Source: Lichtheimia corymbifera B2541
Lineage: Eukaryota; Mucoromycota; Mucoromycetes; Mucorales; Lichtheimiaceae
Direction: 5' to 3'
NCBI GenBank assembly: GCA_000697475.1
Contig: JNEU01001053.1
Span: forward strand, 1 to 64,000
DNA length: 64,000 nt
This document shows, one piece after another, positions 11,071 through 23,275 of the stretch (within the stretch, counting starts at the first letter, position 1; the number at the start of each line of letters is the position of its first letter). A program made the translations under genes and the position numbers. A model generated the notes under the pieces. That model worked only from the letters and a program-made list of their open reading frames with translations. It searched no databases and had not been told where the DNA came from.

Positions 11071-13151
11071 GTCCCCTATACACCCCCATAGTAATGTCCG
11101 TCTGCTTTTTTTTTTTTTTCAAGTGAACCATGGTATGGTCAATAAGACAAAAATGGTCACTGCATACGAAAGTACCTTGTTTGAAAGTACATGAAGCATG
11201 AGACATAAAATTGGTTTTCTTGTCTCGAAAGAAGCTCGGCCCCACGATGATTTTACTCAAACCAGTACAGTAGACAATGGCCACCAACGTCAGCGACTTT
11301 GGTCGTTACAAAGATGCTTTTGTGTGCGCTGAGCATTATTGGAATATTAGCCATAGCATGTTTGATTGTGCAATCTTGAAGTATTAGTACCGATGTTTTT
11401 CTTATTGCTGCGCGGTGATATCGTTTGTACATGTATCTAAAGTGAAGGGCAATATCGAGCATACTAGAATAAAGGACGCTTCGGAGTCGTTTGAGTACAT
11501 ACATAGTGATAGGTGAAGGAATGCAAATTATGTACATTGGTGATCCATTACAATAAGCTCAATATAGTGTATCATCCTCGGCGTCCAGTATCCCAATGAA
11601 GAACGTATCTCTCAACAAATGAAGGTATATTGGTACATATATACCTCACTCTCATTGAGGTTCCACTTATTTATTTACCCTCCCACAGATACATTCGCTT
11701 CTTGTAAATATTACTGTAGGCAACCTTGACCTCATTTATTTTGATGAAACAGTGGCATTATAGTGCAGTTGCTCATCTAAATCGATCGTTTCTATCTCGT
11801 CATGAACATGAAGCTGGGAATCATGAAGATGATGTTCTAGTTCTATTGCTGGATACGACATATCACCTTCATATCAACATTGCAGATTTCCATTTCCTTC
11901 TAGTTGTCGATGCAGCGAGGATGGTTCGAGGTCAATGAATGCAGGTATGCTATAGAGCTGCTGCAAATTGGCATTTATGCACGTAGATTTGATTGCCTTG
12001 CTTGACTCACTCTTATGTATCTCGGGAACACCATCGTCAACTCCAAGGAACAGCAAATAGGGCTGTGAAACGAAATATTGCTGGTCAGTAGCAGATCTCC
12101 GTGTTGGGTGCAAGTGATGTCTGAGGATAGCCGTTGCCATGACTCCAGCGGTTTCCATAGAGATATTCAAACTTGTGTTAGCCAATCCATAACAAGATAT
12201 TGTTCAACGCATCATACCTGATCATTCATTTCAATAGGAAAAAAGGGTCAACTTCAATACAAATATACCGAGGAGTGAACGAGTTCATTGCGACCAAGGC
12301 CCAAACCAAAGGCAAATGCAAGAGTTGATGAATAGCTGCGTCATGCCGAGGAGTGGACGAGTTCAATGCGACAAGGCCCAAACCAAAGGCAAATGCAACA
12401 GCTGAAAGATTAGTCGTTACCATGTCTCCGGTGGTATCCATACACATATTCAAGCCTGTGTTAGTAGATCCATAACAAGATATTGTTGAACGCATCATAA
12501 CCTGATCATTCACTTTCATAGAAGAAGAAGAGCTTCATTGTAAATCCTTACTTGGCACTGTGAAGCTGTAAAGGAAAAGATGCATGCTGCTCTTTTCGTT
12601 GCTCCTCTGCGGGCCTTGGATTTATATGCACAGCAGACATCCCCGCCACCTATAGTTGCTGTTGTTAATATGCTCATCAAGCATATCCTCCACACTTGGA
12701 TCAATATGAATAACCACTAGAGAGCGTAGGGACATACTTATGTCACCTACAAAAATCGCCTTCATGTGGCAGGTGGATTTTATCAGCTTCTGATTTACCA
12801 TCACTTCCAAGGTGGTTGACCACTATCAATCCAATCCATCATGACAGCAATTCCCACACATCCTACATAACATATAAACAAGACTGTTGTCACCAGCACT
12901 ATCATATTCCTTATCTTCCTACTTGTATTCATATCATCGTCAACGACCTTTGGTAAATATCAAGGATAGTCGTAAGGTGATATTATTCAAGGTATGGAAT
13001 ACAAGGCATCTTTTGAATGATGAAGATTTTAAGGTATGGTGTCAGTCAATCAATCACAGACGCTTCTTGTTTCGACACCGCTCACTTCCCCACATACTCC
13101 ATGACTTCCAAAGGCAAGCACACATACACCCCAATCGACGTTTTATTTACA
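11071..13151. other. Long stretch without a recognised gene
   Basis: I see no conserved coding frame. Small open frames on the minus strand (11253-11537, 12622-12810) resemble nothing I know. A 14-T tract is at about 11106-11119. A local duplication is listed separately. Confidence 0.3.
12115..12525. repeat. Nested local duplication
   Basis: A segment containing tccatagagatattcaa, ataacaagatattgttcaac and cctgatcattca at 12140-12235 recurs diverged at 12425-12520 (offset 283 bp). Between them gaggagtgaacgagttcat and caaggcccaaaccaaaggca are repeated 78 bp apart (12268 and 12346). On the minus strand both long copies share the frame NTSLNISMETAG / NTGLNMCMDTTG, so decay of a once-coding segment is possible but unproven. 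Confidence 0.6.
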
Positions 13152-14253
13152 ATGGTGTGCAATGCTATAATAGATTCGACAAACCAGTCATCCTTCTTCA
13201 CTAGCGTATCGTCCACATTGTCTTCATGGTCGTCATCATTGCAAAAAGAAACCGAGCAGAGTTTCCCAGGCACTATGAAACGCTTTGGCGACCTTACACA
13301 ACTCGTACAACAAAAGGCGCGTGAATTTCCATCCAATATTGCCAATTTACCAAGTGCTCTTGAGGCTGAACATCAACAATTTGTAAAGGGCAATATTGTA
13401 TCAAAGAATGGGCGATCAGGTACCACTTGCTACTTTTCATTGTCTCTCGTTTACAAACTCAACCTCGTGTCACTCCCCAATAGAGCTTGTAGCTCCATGG
13501 CAAGGTTATGGTGCATATGAAAAACGTATCAAGCAGCAGGTATTAGCATTGTCAAAGGTATAAAGGAAGAGCGATTAAAGGCAGCATATCAGGTTCTCAT
13601 TGTGTATTATGCACCCAGGATGAGCGTAATCTCACTATTCCACCGCCTGAAGATACAAGTTTCCAATTTGATATCAAGGCTTACAGTCAATCTGCTGCTG
13701 CTGCTCTGAAATACGATCCTGAACTAGCAAAGCTGCGTTTTCGCCTTGTACCACAACAGTAAGTCATGCGCATTCATCATGTATGATTATTCACACGCAA
13801 GAAATCGAATAGTGTGACCGAACCAACCTTTTGGAGAAATTACTTTTATCGAGTGACCTTGGAAAAGCAAGCAGTGTTAAGTTCTACTGATATTGACCCC
13901 AACGATACTCCCGAGGTACTATCATGGATAGGCTTGTTGATGGATTCACCCTCGCTCACGCTTTTGTATAGGAGCCGCACGACGTATTATTTGATTATGC
14001 AGCTAGTGATGAAGAGGAAGACAATACAGAACAAGAGAAACAATCTCAACCCAAATCCGTCGTACAAAAGGATCCACCGGCAGAGGAGAAGAAAGATGAT
14101 ACCAGGATTACAGCTTCTCTGGACGCAAAACCTGATGACCGCAACACCTCCTCAGAACCCAAACCAACATCAACAACGACAGCTGAATCGAAGGATTACG
14201 ATGGTATGGAGGAATGGGAACGCGAGCTTAGAAAAGCAGCAGGAGAGTTTTAA
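13152..14253 (+). CDS. BSD-domain protein (BSDC1/Dos2-like)
   Basis: Spliced model: 13152-13419, 13484-13557, 13619-13758, 13813-13915 and 13972-14253, about 288 residues, all introns GT-AG. Exons 2 to 4 encode a BSD domain with APWQGYGAYE, LALSKDERNLTIPPPED, DPELAKLRFRLVPQ and then TEPTFWRNYFYRV; the WRNYF aromatic core is diagnostic. The region before it is a serine-rich amphipathic segment as in BSDC1 homologues. The C-terminus is acidic and ends with GMEEWERELRKAAGEF. BSD proteins of this type are poorly characterised; yeast Dos2 is linked to ubiquitin and the cytoplasm. The first ATG is uncertain: the frame is open upstream to 13017, and an extra 5' exon is possible. Confidence 0.85.
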
Positions 14254-15246
14254 ATTAGATAAAGATTTGTTGTATTATCATACCTTGGTTATCGATGATG
14301 ATCCCGCCTAAATATATATGTATACCAGAACTGAAGCTATGGATGTGTGAGTGATGGTCGAACTATGTAGATAAGGTGGTTTATAGCGTTGTTAGAAATA
14401 CGTAGGTCCGCTTGAGATAGTACGATCCACCATCGACAGCTTGATCTCACTACAGAGCAAAGCCTTGAACTAAGGACATCAGCACGCCACACCTGCATGC
14501 ATTACATATATCGACGTTTCATCAATACAGTGAAAGGCCTTGTGCAGATCATCCAGCAATCCCAAACGTGATGATGATTATGCAGATACCGTTTCTCCAG
14601 CGTATTAATCATTCCTGTTCTTTGTCCTACTATTCTCGTAAAGATCGTTATCCATTTGCATATTTCTACTTGATAGCAGCGCAATCCATTGCTTTGGCAG
14701 AAAGGAAAAACCCCAAGTCGATATTTGATACCGTCACTTCCATGCAAAGTCGGAGGAACCAAATAATTGCAAGCACTTTTCGGAAACAAGAGTAACGCAA
14801 TGAAACCAGCAAGAGCGATTCAAGTCAAGAGATTGCATTAACCTTAGTGTTTTTGTGAGAATAAAGTGACCAATATTGTAGGTGGGCAACATTGCGTTGC
14901 CCTTCACTTTATACTGTATAAATGATGCTGAACGGGTGAACTTATGCAATGTTGTTGTATTACATGATATGTGTCCATTAGGCAAAAATACATAATAGAC
15001 GTTGCCATCGTCCATCTCATGTAGTGTGTATGTATTGCCAATAAGTATAACAGTGTCGTATGCAGAAAAGGAGTCAGTGTGCAATGTTTAAAGTAGTGAA
15101 AAGGATCATCGCTCTGAACCCCTTACTGCATGGACACCCAAACGAGTCTCCTTGACACAGCTGTTGTATATATCGAAAGGGGATGTTTATTTTATTGTTA
15201 ATTACATGTACAAAGAGTATAGTGTGCACAAAGGTTGGGGTGCTTT
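14254..15246. other. Intergenic, no recognised gene
   Basis: Open frames of about 116 residues (minus, 14734-15084) and 75 residues (plus, 14568-14795) overlap each other and have no recognisable family. I do not call either. Confidence 0.3.
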
Positions 15247-15621
15247 TCAAATCATATGACCTTCAATGATATAAGAGCCTATAGTTTTTCTATCTGCTGT
15301 ACGCACTCGGACCATGTATCTGCCATCCGGAAGCTTGAGATAGAAGTTTGAGTATCCAGCCATCATGTCAACGTTCAAAGTCGAGTGATTAAATGTCGTT
15401 GAATGGTTGCTGCCAGTGGTAGCAAATGTAGAAGCAGAAGCTGTGAAGCGGTCATAATTGCCAATGGTGGAACTTGACGATAATTGTGTGCTCGGTATGA
15501 TGCTGCTGCTGTTGCACGAATAAAATACATTTGAATATTCAGTAGCGCATCCTTCTTGTTGACGATGTTTGGGGAATGCTCGTTTGATAAAGGGCAGACG
15601 TTGAACCAATGACCAGACCAT
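15247..15621 (-). CDS. Hypothetical small protein, 124 residues
   Basis: Single-exon frame from ATG at 15621 to stop at 15247. It has a basic N-terminus (MVWSLVQRLPFIKRAFPKHR), a serine/threonine-rich middle and a well-formed C-terminal strand-like segment (FYLKLPDGRYMVRVRTADRK). I do not recognise a family. Composition and the ordered C-terminus make it look like a real protein, but there is no homology argument. It lies about 765 bp upstream of the MKT1 stop codon region, on the same strand. Confidence 0.4.
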   Translation of the reverse strand: MVWSLVQRLPFIKRAFPKHRQQEGCATEYSNVFYSCNSSSIIPSTQLSSSSTIGNYDRFTASASTFATTGSNHSTTFNHSTLNVDMMAGYSNFYLKLPDGRYMVRVRTADRKTIGSYIIEGHMI

Positions 15622-16011
15622 GTCGTATGTAGTATGTGTATCAAGCTATGGTGACAAAAATGAGCCCATTTTATATCTTCTGGTGCCAAAAGATCCATGC
15701 TTGTCAACCGTCAACAAAGATGCAATGCCTTGTCGTATCTCCTCTCCTCCATTTCCATCCCTTTCTTCATATCCAGGAGGGACAAAAGTAATATGACGAT
15801 GAACCCAATGTCGATTTCAATACGACCTATGTGTAAACATATCGTGCATCCTTCTCCTGTCTCCCTTTCAAGAGAAAATTCTCATTCGAATTCCACGTGG
15901 TACAATATGCAAAGCAAGGTAAAAAAAGATGATGAAATGCGACAATAACAGCGACGGCGGGATGTTGTTTATTCAATGGATGAGAGAGAGAAACCGTATC
16001 AATAAACTTGC
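15622..16011. other. Intergenic between the small hypothetical gene and MKT1
   Basis: Contains the 3' flank of MKT1 and the putative promoter of the 15247-15621 frame. No other feature is seen. Confidence 0.3.
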
Positions 16012-18986
16012 TCAAAGTCGTCTCTTTTGCAACCATTCATTCGCCTCCAAAAACATGGTAGCAGCCTCACTTTCAGTATCCTTGACCGCGTTGAGACCCG
16101 CCACCAAACCATCCCAAAATTTGAATGCTTGTTCAAGGTCTTGTTTGACTGATTTGCATAGTGGGAAAGCAGATTCCACGGCCTGGATAGCAACACCAGC
16201 ATCAGATGATAAGGTATGCTCCAAATATTGCTTGGTGACCAAACCCATGGCAACATTCACATCCGAAGCGTAAGGCAGACTAAGATAATTGTATAAGCAC
16301 ACCATGTTTCTCGGATACCCATTCCGTCGTATGATGCTGTAGTGCATAGATGACAGTGCTTTGCTTACCTGTCGGCGATATCGAAATAGTCCGTACGTTC
16401 TTTTTCCGCCAGATTGTTGAGGAAGAGAGAGAGCACCAACATTTCACACAGGTTGCGATAGCTCTTGTTCAATGCCTTGATAAAGCTGTTGAATACCAAC
16501 AAGTCGCGATCAAAGGGTCCTTTCCATGCTTCAGGCTACCAATCAGCACCCGTTAGCTGCTTGTTTCTCTATAAATCACCTGACATACCTTGATATCCAT
16601 AGGCAAGAGTGACAATGCACGACTGATTAAACGGATATGGCGTTGATCGTTTTCTATGACAGGTGAGGGGTATGCATATTAGCCGCGTATAATAAATGAT
16701 AGGTGCGGACATGCTGTTCCGCATTATATGTATGCACAAGGATAAAAATAGCTTACCATCTCCAGCAATGCGAGAATAGGACTTTGTATAAGGTTTGTTC
16801 GTCAACACTTCAAAACGGATCAACTCCATGGCAGTCAACAAGGCTTCTTGCGTATGGAATGAAGGCTTATTCTTGTTAGAGGCAGTGGTGTTCAAGGCTA
16901 CTTGCAATGCATGGCCCCATGGCGTATGTATATGCTTGGATGATGTCAAGAAACTATAAACAGAATGTCAACCCTTCATTGTAAAGTGCAAAGTTTAGGT
17001 CTCCTTACTCGCGGATTTCAAGTGTTTTCCACAGAACATTGGCAACGATTTCGTCTTTTTGTTGCAGGACCTGCAATAAGATATCAGGTTAATGACAGGT
17101 TTGTGGCGAAATAAGCTTGTCGTACCTTGTCAGACGGCGTTTGAGAGATGGTTTTTGCTGCATTGGTCTCGTTTTCAGTTGCTTTCATGCAAAATGCAAT
17201 GTCCACCGTTGTTGTCTATAAAAGGAAATGATCAACAACAACAACAACATTTCGATGTGTCATTGCTTGCTTACATCCTGGTTCTTTTTCTCAGCATCCA
17301 GAACTTCTTGAGTGACGTGCCATGAACGTGTGCTCTCAAAGACCGTATTGAGTAATGTTGCATTTTTACTTGGAGAGCTGCCATTGCTTGTAGGGTTGTA
17401 ATTGGGGTGGTGATGCATGATATGCTCGGTTGTAGGATCAAAGTAGAAATGGCTGGCGATTTTGCGTGATTGATAGAATTGATGAAGTGGCTGTGTAAGA
17501 AGACTGAGCGTTTGGGTGCGGATACCGAGTAGTCCCAGGAGGAAATTGCGATATTCAGTTGTATCACCATTATCTAATGGAGCATTCTCGATCAAAACGC
17601 CTGATACCAATGTATTGATAGACTATTTTTTTTACATGTAAGAAGCTCGGCCTTTTTCTCTCTCTCTTCACTTAATGCTAGCTTACCTGTGGGCTAATGA
17701 GACCTCGCATCAAATAATAGTACAACTCGTCGGGGAGTCGGTATCCGATAAACTCGTGGATGTCGTTGGGTGCATATTCCTTGTTGAGTGGTCTCACTTG
17801 GCCTTCATCAGTAATAATGGGATGGTATTTGATGACGCATCTTGCACGGCAAAACATGTCGACATAGTGACTCTTTGAAACGCTTGGATCATCCACATAT
17901 GCTTGGACAGTATTGAAGCCGGTCTTGTGGTGCTTGACAAGATCATGAACATCTTTGTGACCACATGTTAATTTCATAACCACTTTATTCCACTCGATCC
18001 CTTTTTTACCTTTGAATGTAAAGCCCATACTCATTGCACTGTGATTCAAGGGAGGGAAGCTGTTGCAATATTCGAAACCGGCCAAGAGACAGATATCAAG
18101 GAATTGGTCGTCTGAGACATGGAGATCTTGTAGCACGGTCTTTTTGCTCATCCACATGTAATTTCCTTTCTATACCACGCACTATAAGCATCATGCTATT
18201 TCCTCTTGATCCTTTCCCATGTCATCTTACCTCAAAGTCAATGGATGTAATGACCTTATCCACATCAAACATCAATAATTCGGTGCCACCATATACAGCG
18301 CTGACGATTTGTCTGGGATGAGTATACATGTAGGCAAGCTATATGAAATTGGATATTAGCGCTCTCTGATTCCATGGCTCGTGCGCACACGGACGTTACC
18401 TGAGCCCAAGCTGAATAAGGAGCACGTATAAATTCAATGCCGTGTTCGTGAAGGATATGGCATACGTAGTTGCAAAGATCGGCCAGATGAATGCCTCCAC
18501 CGTTACCCCAAGCCTGTAGAGCACTATCCAATCGATTTTTGTCATAAAGGTCCCATCCGTTGGCACGTGTCGAAGGTCGTCTATCTTCAATCGAGAAGGG
18601 TTTGTCTTTGCGAAGAATCGACAAGCCGGGAAACACAAAGATGGGCTGAATATTGTTGGCTCTATTATAGTCGCAATGGAATCAGTAACATGGCTCTCCC
18701 ATTGATGGCGTTGGTCACTCACTTGAATGCCTTGATTTCGTTCTCGACCGTGTCCTTCAACTTTAAGGGTATTCCTCCCATGGCTGTAACGGCAGGATCT
18801 TTGCCAAGGATCTTACGAAGCCAATAGTTGCCTTCAATGCCTAGTCTCGTGTCCTTGAGTTGCTGTACACCTGATGTCTGCAGTAGTCGCCTTTCAGCCG
18901 TGAATACTATAGTATGCAATTAATAAAGACAATTGGTTTGTGGCAAGAATGGCCGTGAGCTTACTGTCAAAATGTCGGATCGGCAT
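16012..18986 (-). CDS. MKT1: Mkt1-like post-transcriptional regulator (XPG/FEN1-like fold)
   Basis: Twelve-exon model: 18986-18965, 18906-18723, 18661-18400, 18338-18231, 18169-17687, 17622-17275, 17215-17126, 17070-17009, 16953-16757, 16653-16589, 16535-16369 and 16279-16012. It gives 751 residues, all phases close, all introns GT-AG. The N-terminus is an XPG-type nuclease-like region (MPIRHFD start, GIEGNYWLRKILG, IQPIFVFPGLSIL, APYSAWAQLAYM, YGGTELLMFDVDKVITSIDF). It is followed by the central Mkt1 segment with NDIHEFIGYRLPDELYYYL and the C-terminal Mkt1 domain (PEAWKGPFDRDLLVFNSF to SLPYASDVNVAMG). Yeast Mkt1 binds Pbp1 and controls translation of specific mRNAs; length is close to the yeast 830. 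It is divergent from the methyltransferase gene, sharing a 453-bp intergenic region. Confidence 0.93.
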
Positions 18987-19439
18987 TGTGTGTGTAATAA
19001 ACCGCGTATGCTAAAGAGGAGCAAGTGTTGTCGGAACACCTACCCACCCACCCCCACCACCACGACCACATACTTCTTTAACTCCGTGTACAAAGCATAG
19101 TGCATGTCCCAATCGTGTTTTTGCTTCATTGTGATCATTTCTTTGTTATGGATCAAGTCATTCTATTCTATCTTTTTCCCCTTTTCACTTTTATGATTCC
19201 TTCCATGAACCCACATGACATATTATCCTCTTTATTCAATCACATGCTATCTATGGGGTGTATATAGGTACGACTATATTATCCCTTCAATGCAGTTGGA
19301 TGTGATGATGGTGTACAACTCGTCAGCAGGAGATGGGGCAGCAGAGGAGGAGGCTTCATGGATTGGATCAAGGTTCTCTTCCCGACTGACAACTCTTTTT
19401 TTTTCCTTTTGATACCCCTTCTCCCTCTCTCTTCAAGCC
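18987..19439. promoter_or_regulatory. Shared divergent promoter region of MKT1 and the METTL25-like gene
   Basis: 453 bp between two opposite ATGs. It has C/A-rich tracts (cacccacccccacc) on the MKT1 side and a tctttttcccctttt pyrimidine tract plus ctctctcttcaagcc just before the plus-strand ATG, typical fungal leader composition. No specific operator is recognised. Confidence 0.4.
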
Positions 19440-21089
19440 ATGGCCGATCTACCTGATCGTGAGCTCTATCTCCCTGAAAAGTACAGCCACTTGACACCAC
19501 ACGAATACGTCAAGACTCTCATTGCATTCGTGAAGCAGTATGACCACCTGATCAACATACACATTGTCAACTTCATTACCACAGACCAGTGGCAGCTCCT
19601 GGATCCCGAGTGGCAAACTGCTTTATTACCCACCGACGTCAACAATGAGGATGATTGGATTCAACAGCTTATCAATATCACATCAGGGAATACCGAGAAT
19701 GTAGGTATCCTTTGCATATGTATCCCTCACCACATGCAGCATAGTAACCACCGCCAATACGATATAGGATACATGGCCCGCTTCATTGAAAGAATATGTT
19801 CAGCATACACGGGATATGGCGTTACCACGAGGATTCCTTTCAGACTGTTGAGTATGCCGACCATGAAAGGAGGAAAATGTCATCTAACGTCACGTGATTC
19901 TTATAGACGATGTCGATGTATGTCAATTGGAGCAAGGTTACCAACGTGGAATGAACGATAAAAAGATTCATGAGGTAAATGGATACCATATCTATGATAT
20001 CAAAAAGAGTACTAAGGGCATATGTTGAAAGGTCGGGTTCATGAGCACATTGATTGATCGCGTGGCTACTCGAAGGAATATAGATTCGGTGATGGATCTT
20101 GGTGCAGGACAAGGATACCTTGCGCGTGCGATTGCATGGAAATATGGCCTACGTGTATTGGCTGTTGACGGCTCCGAAGTACAAACATGCGGCGCCAAAC
20201 GCATTGATCACAACATCCTCAAGCGAACCTCTAAGCGAAATGGTCAGGTCCACCACGTGACTGAAATGGTGACACCCGAGAATATATCTGGCATTCTTTC
20301 CAATTGGCAAACCAGCAACGGTCAACACAAGGATACAAAGGAGCCATGGTTATTATGCGGATTACATGCTTGTGGCGATCTCTCAAGTCTGATGTTACGA
20401 TTATTTGCCGAGAGCGATGAAATGGGCAGCCTGGTGAATGTCGGATGTTGTCATCATTTCCTTACACAAGAAGAAGGATTCCCAATGTCATCTTTTGTCA
20501 ACAAAGAACTTGGATACCAGCAAACATCAACAGCTCACATGTTGGCTTGTCAAACGCCCTCAAGATGGACCGATCGTGCTGAAGAAACTCTAAAGTCATT
20601 TGAACATCACTTTTTTCGGGCACTGTTACAGGTAAATGGTGGGATTGAAGGACAATTTTATGTTGATAAGGATGCTCATGCTATTTTTATTAGCATATCA
20701 TGGTAGAAAAAGGGCTTACACCTGTGGATAAGGCACCGATTGTGGGTCGACTCAACAAAAAGAAGGATTTTATATCATTCCCGATCTATGTGCGTGCCGC
20801 CTTGAAAAGATTTGGGTTGCCCGAGGATACCATTTCAGCGCAGGAAGCCGAGGCTTATTACGAAAAGTACAAGAACCACAAACAAATAGATAAGCAGATT
20901 GCCGTACTATGGACTATTCGAGTATTACTGGCGCCTGTTTTGGAAAGCATTATTCTGATGGATAGGTGGTTGTATCTCAAAGAGTCACTTTTGCAGTATC
21001 CGGATACAAAAACCAAGGGCGTGTGGATGTGGCCATTATTCGATCCTATCATTTCACCTAGAAATACTGTAATCGTAGCTTCTAAATAA
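19440..21089 (+). CDS. METTL25/METTL25B (RRNAD1)-family methyltransferase
   Basis: Five exons: 19440-19700, 19768-19846, 19907-19974, 20032-20631 and 20694-21089; 467 residues. The family motif WPASLKEYV is in exon 2, GMNDKKIHE before the catalytic core, SAM-binding MDLGAGQGYLARAIAWKYG at about residue 155, and GLHACGDLSSLMLR as the post-motif signature. VGCCHHFLT is typical of this family. The C-terminus has LLAPVLESIILMDRWLYLKE and ends with LFDPIISPRNTVIVASK. The enzyme is predicted to be an S-adenosylmethionine-dependent methyltransferase; the substrate is not settled in the family. Intron 2 is the weak spot: keeping frame needs donor gttgag at 19847, because using the nearby gtatgc leaves a TGA in frame. 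Confidence 0.88.
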
Positions 21090-23275
21090 AGTTGTATCTC
21101 ATATACTATGCTTGCGTTTCACCATGTCCTCCACCTTAGATATGTAATGACGGTATCTTACATGCTGGTCTAGACTTTAATGTGTATGTTCAACTCACGT
21201 GGTAGAATAGCATTCACTCATGTATTTGTTCATCTTTAAACCATGATTAAACATTCGGCATGATATGTAATGGCCATGGGTTGGTTCAAAAGAAGCAGGT
21301 TGGCAAGGAGTACAGCAAAAGGAATCGCCACATGATTCGGATCACAAGAGCTAAAAAAGCTTGTCCAGCCATGGATACTGTAATAACAACCCGATTTGTA
21401 TTAGAGTTGACAAGGACTGTCTCAAAATGCCGAGCCAATTGCATTTAGGTTCTCCTGGTGGTGATCAGCGTTTATCATTACGCTTGCCATCTCCCCAGCT
21501 GTATCAGCCTATATATTATGATGAGTAAAAGGGGCGGGGGTAGGGGTATGTAGTGGTTTATTTCTCCCAAACGACTGCATCTCGGTTCTTTGTTATTACA
21601 GAAAGGGGAAAAGGTTGAAAGGGGGGATTTGTATATAGGTTGAGTTTGTGAGTTAGACTAGTGTGTGCGTGTGTGTGTGTCATCACACATTAACGATTCA
21701 TTGCCCAATGGGCGTAAACACAACACCCTATATGAAAAGGATAAAGACATACCCAAGAAGAGAGGGGTTGCATATCTTTGATGAATGGCAAAGGTCCTGC
21801 ATAGTAGACATAACAACAACAACAACCATCAGCCGAGCGGGACCCGATGCCATCTTGCATAAGTTAGTGTCTCATATGATCTCGGTTCACTAGCGCCCTT
21901 ACTTGTATGCATAATCACCCTGTGTGTATGTCCACCCCGTATAATGTGGCGACAATCATTACAAAAATAGGCAAGAGGACCAGGTATCGATTTCATAATC
22001 TAAATTGAACCAATGATTCTATTGTGCCAAAAGAAACTTGTTACTGCACCATCCAGAAAGCGTAGTAGTACATTACAACAGCAGCAATAGTCCATGTAAG
22101 TGGAACTTTTTTCCTGCATGAAATATGTACATTATTCATCAATGTAGGATATGCAACTCGATGATCTCTCTTTTTTTTTTTTTTTTCAAGCAGCCACTCC
22201 CCTTGATGTTACACACATATCACTGATGGCAACGGGATAGAAAAAACCACTCAAATGTACGACGCACGTGCTATATGTATCAATGCCAGTCCCCTTTATT
22301 TCTGTATGAGAGAGATGTATAAGGAGGCATCTCCATTGTTCATCAACGGGTCTTTTGTACTATTTGATCGCTTTACTGCAATGCTTAGTACAAGAGAGAA
22401 TATGACGCTAAGGAAAGGAGAGCCGCTTCGCAGCATCAATCACCAGGGGTTTAAAAGTCGTGATGGTGGTGGTGGTAGTACTACCATACTAAGCGACAGG
22501 GCGGCGTTGTTTGCAATGTTCATGTTGACGAAATGATCTTCTATAGTATGTGTCACGAGGACAATTGCCCTGAGCGACAAGGCCTACTACATGAAGAAAC
22601 CAGCACCACCATCCGAGAAACAAGAAATCAAGCATGTTGATTACATACGCACATGCTCCAAAAAAAGCTTTCCCCGATACCACTTTTTTTTTTTAATACT
22701 CAAAAGTCAATGAGCAAAAGGGTCGAGACGCAGAATAATGAACTAAAGGAGAAGTCCTTTGTACACGTTTTTTGTGTGGGTGTGGGTTGTCGGGAAACAA
22801 TGACGACAATGATCATAAAAATCCACTCTGGGTCTGTGTGCCTTCTTTTTTTTTTTCCGAAGTGGATGGAATGTTTTGTGCTTAAAGGTGAAACAAACGC
22901 GCCCGCCATGACAAGTGTGTGTGTGTGTGTGTGTGTGTGTGAACGCGCGCATGTTACGAGTGTTTTGTTTTGGATTTGCCTTTTGTTGTTGGCGTTGTGA
23001 GTTGCCTGATTAGGGATGAGATTTGTTTATCGTTGCAGAGAACGAGAGAGATGGGATGAATATCTTTATATAACAAGTGCTGGTATGATTTGAACATGGA
23101 CTCCTTATTCTTCTTCCTCTTTCTCTTGTTCTCTTTTACACTTTTTGGTCGTGTCCTAATTTATATATATATCCTTGCTTAATCCTCCTCCATATTTCAC
23201 TCTCTCTTTCTCCGCTTCTCTTTCATCTCTCTCTCTCTCACACACACGTCGTTGTCGTCGTTGTCGTTTACAGCC
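21090..23275. other. 2.2-kb intergenic stretch
   Basis: No gene recognised. It holds a (TG)n microsatellite at about 22914-22941, T tracts near 22171 and 22684, and a pyrimidine-rich CTCTCT/CACACA leader directly before the kinesin ATG (23180-23260). Short open frames at 22255-22536 and 22489-22683 have no family resemblance. Confidence 0.4.

Noticed and set aside
11874..12519. Possible spliced gene on the minus strand using two similar frames
   Set aside because: I could not find introns that keep the frames open, and the similarity is explained by the 283-bp local duplication.
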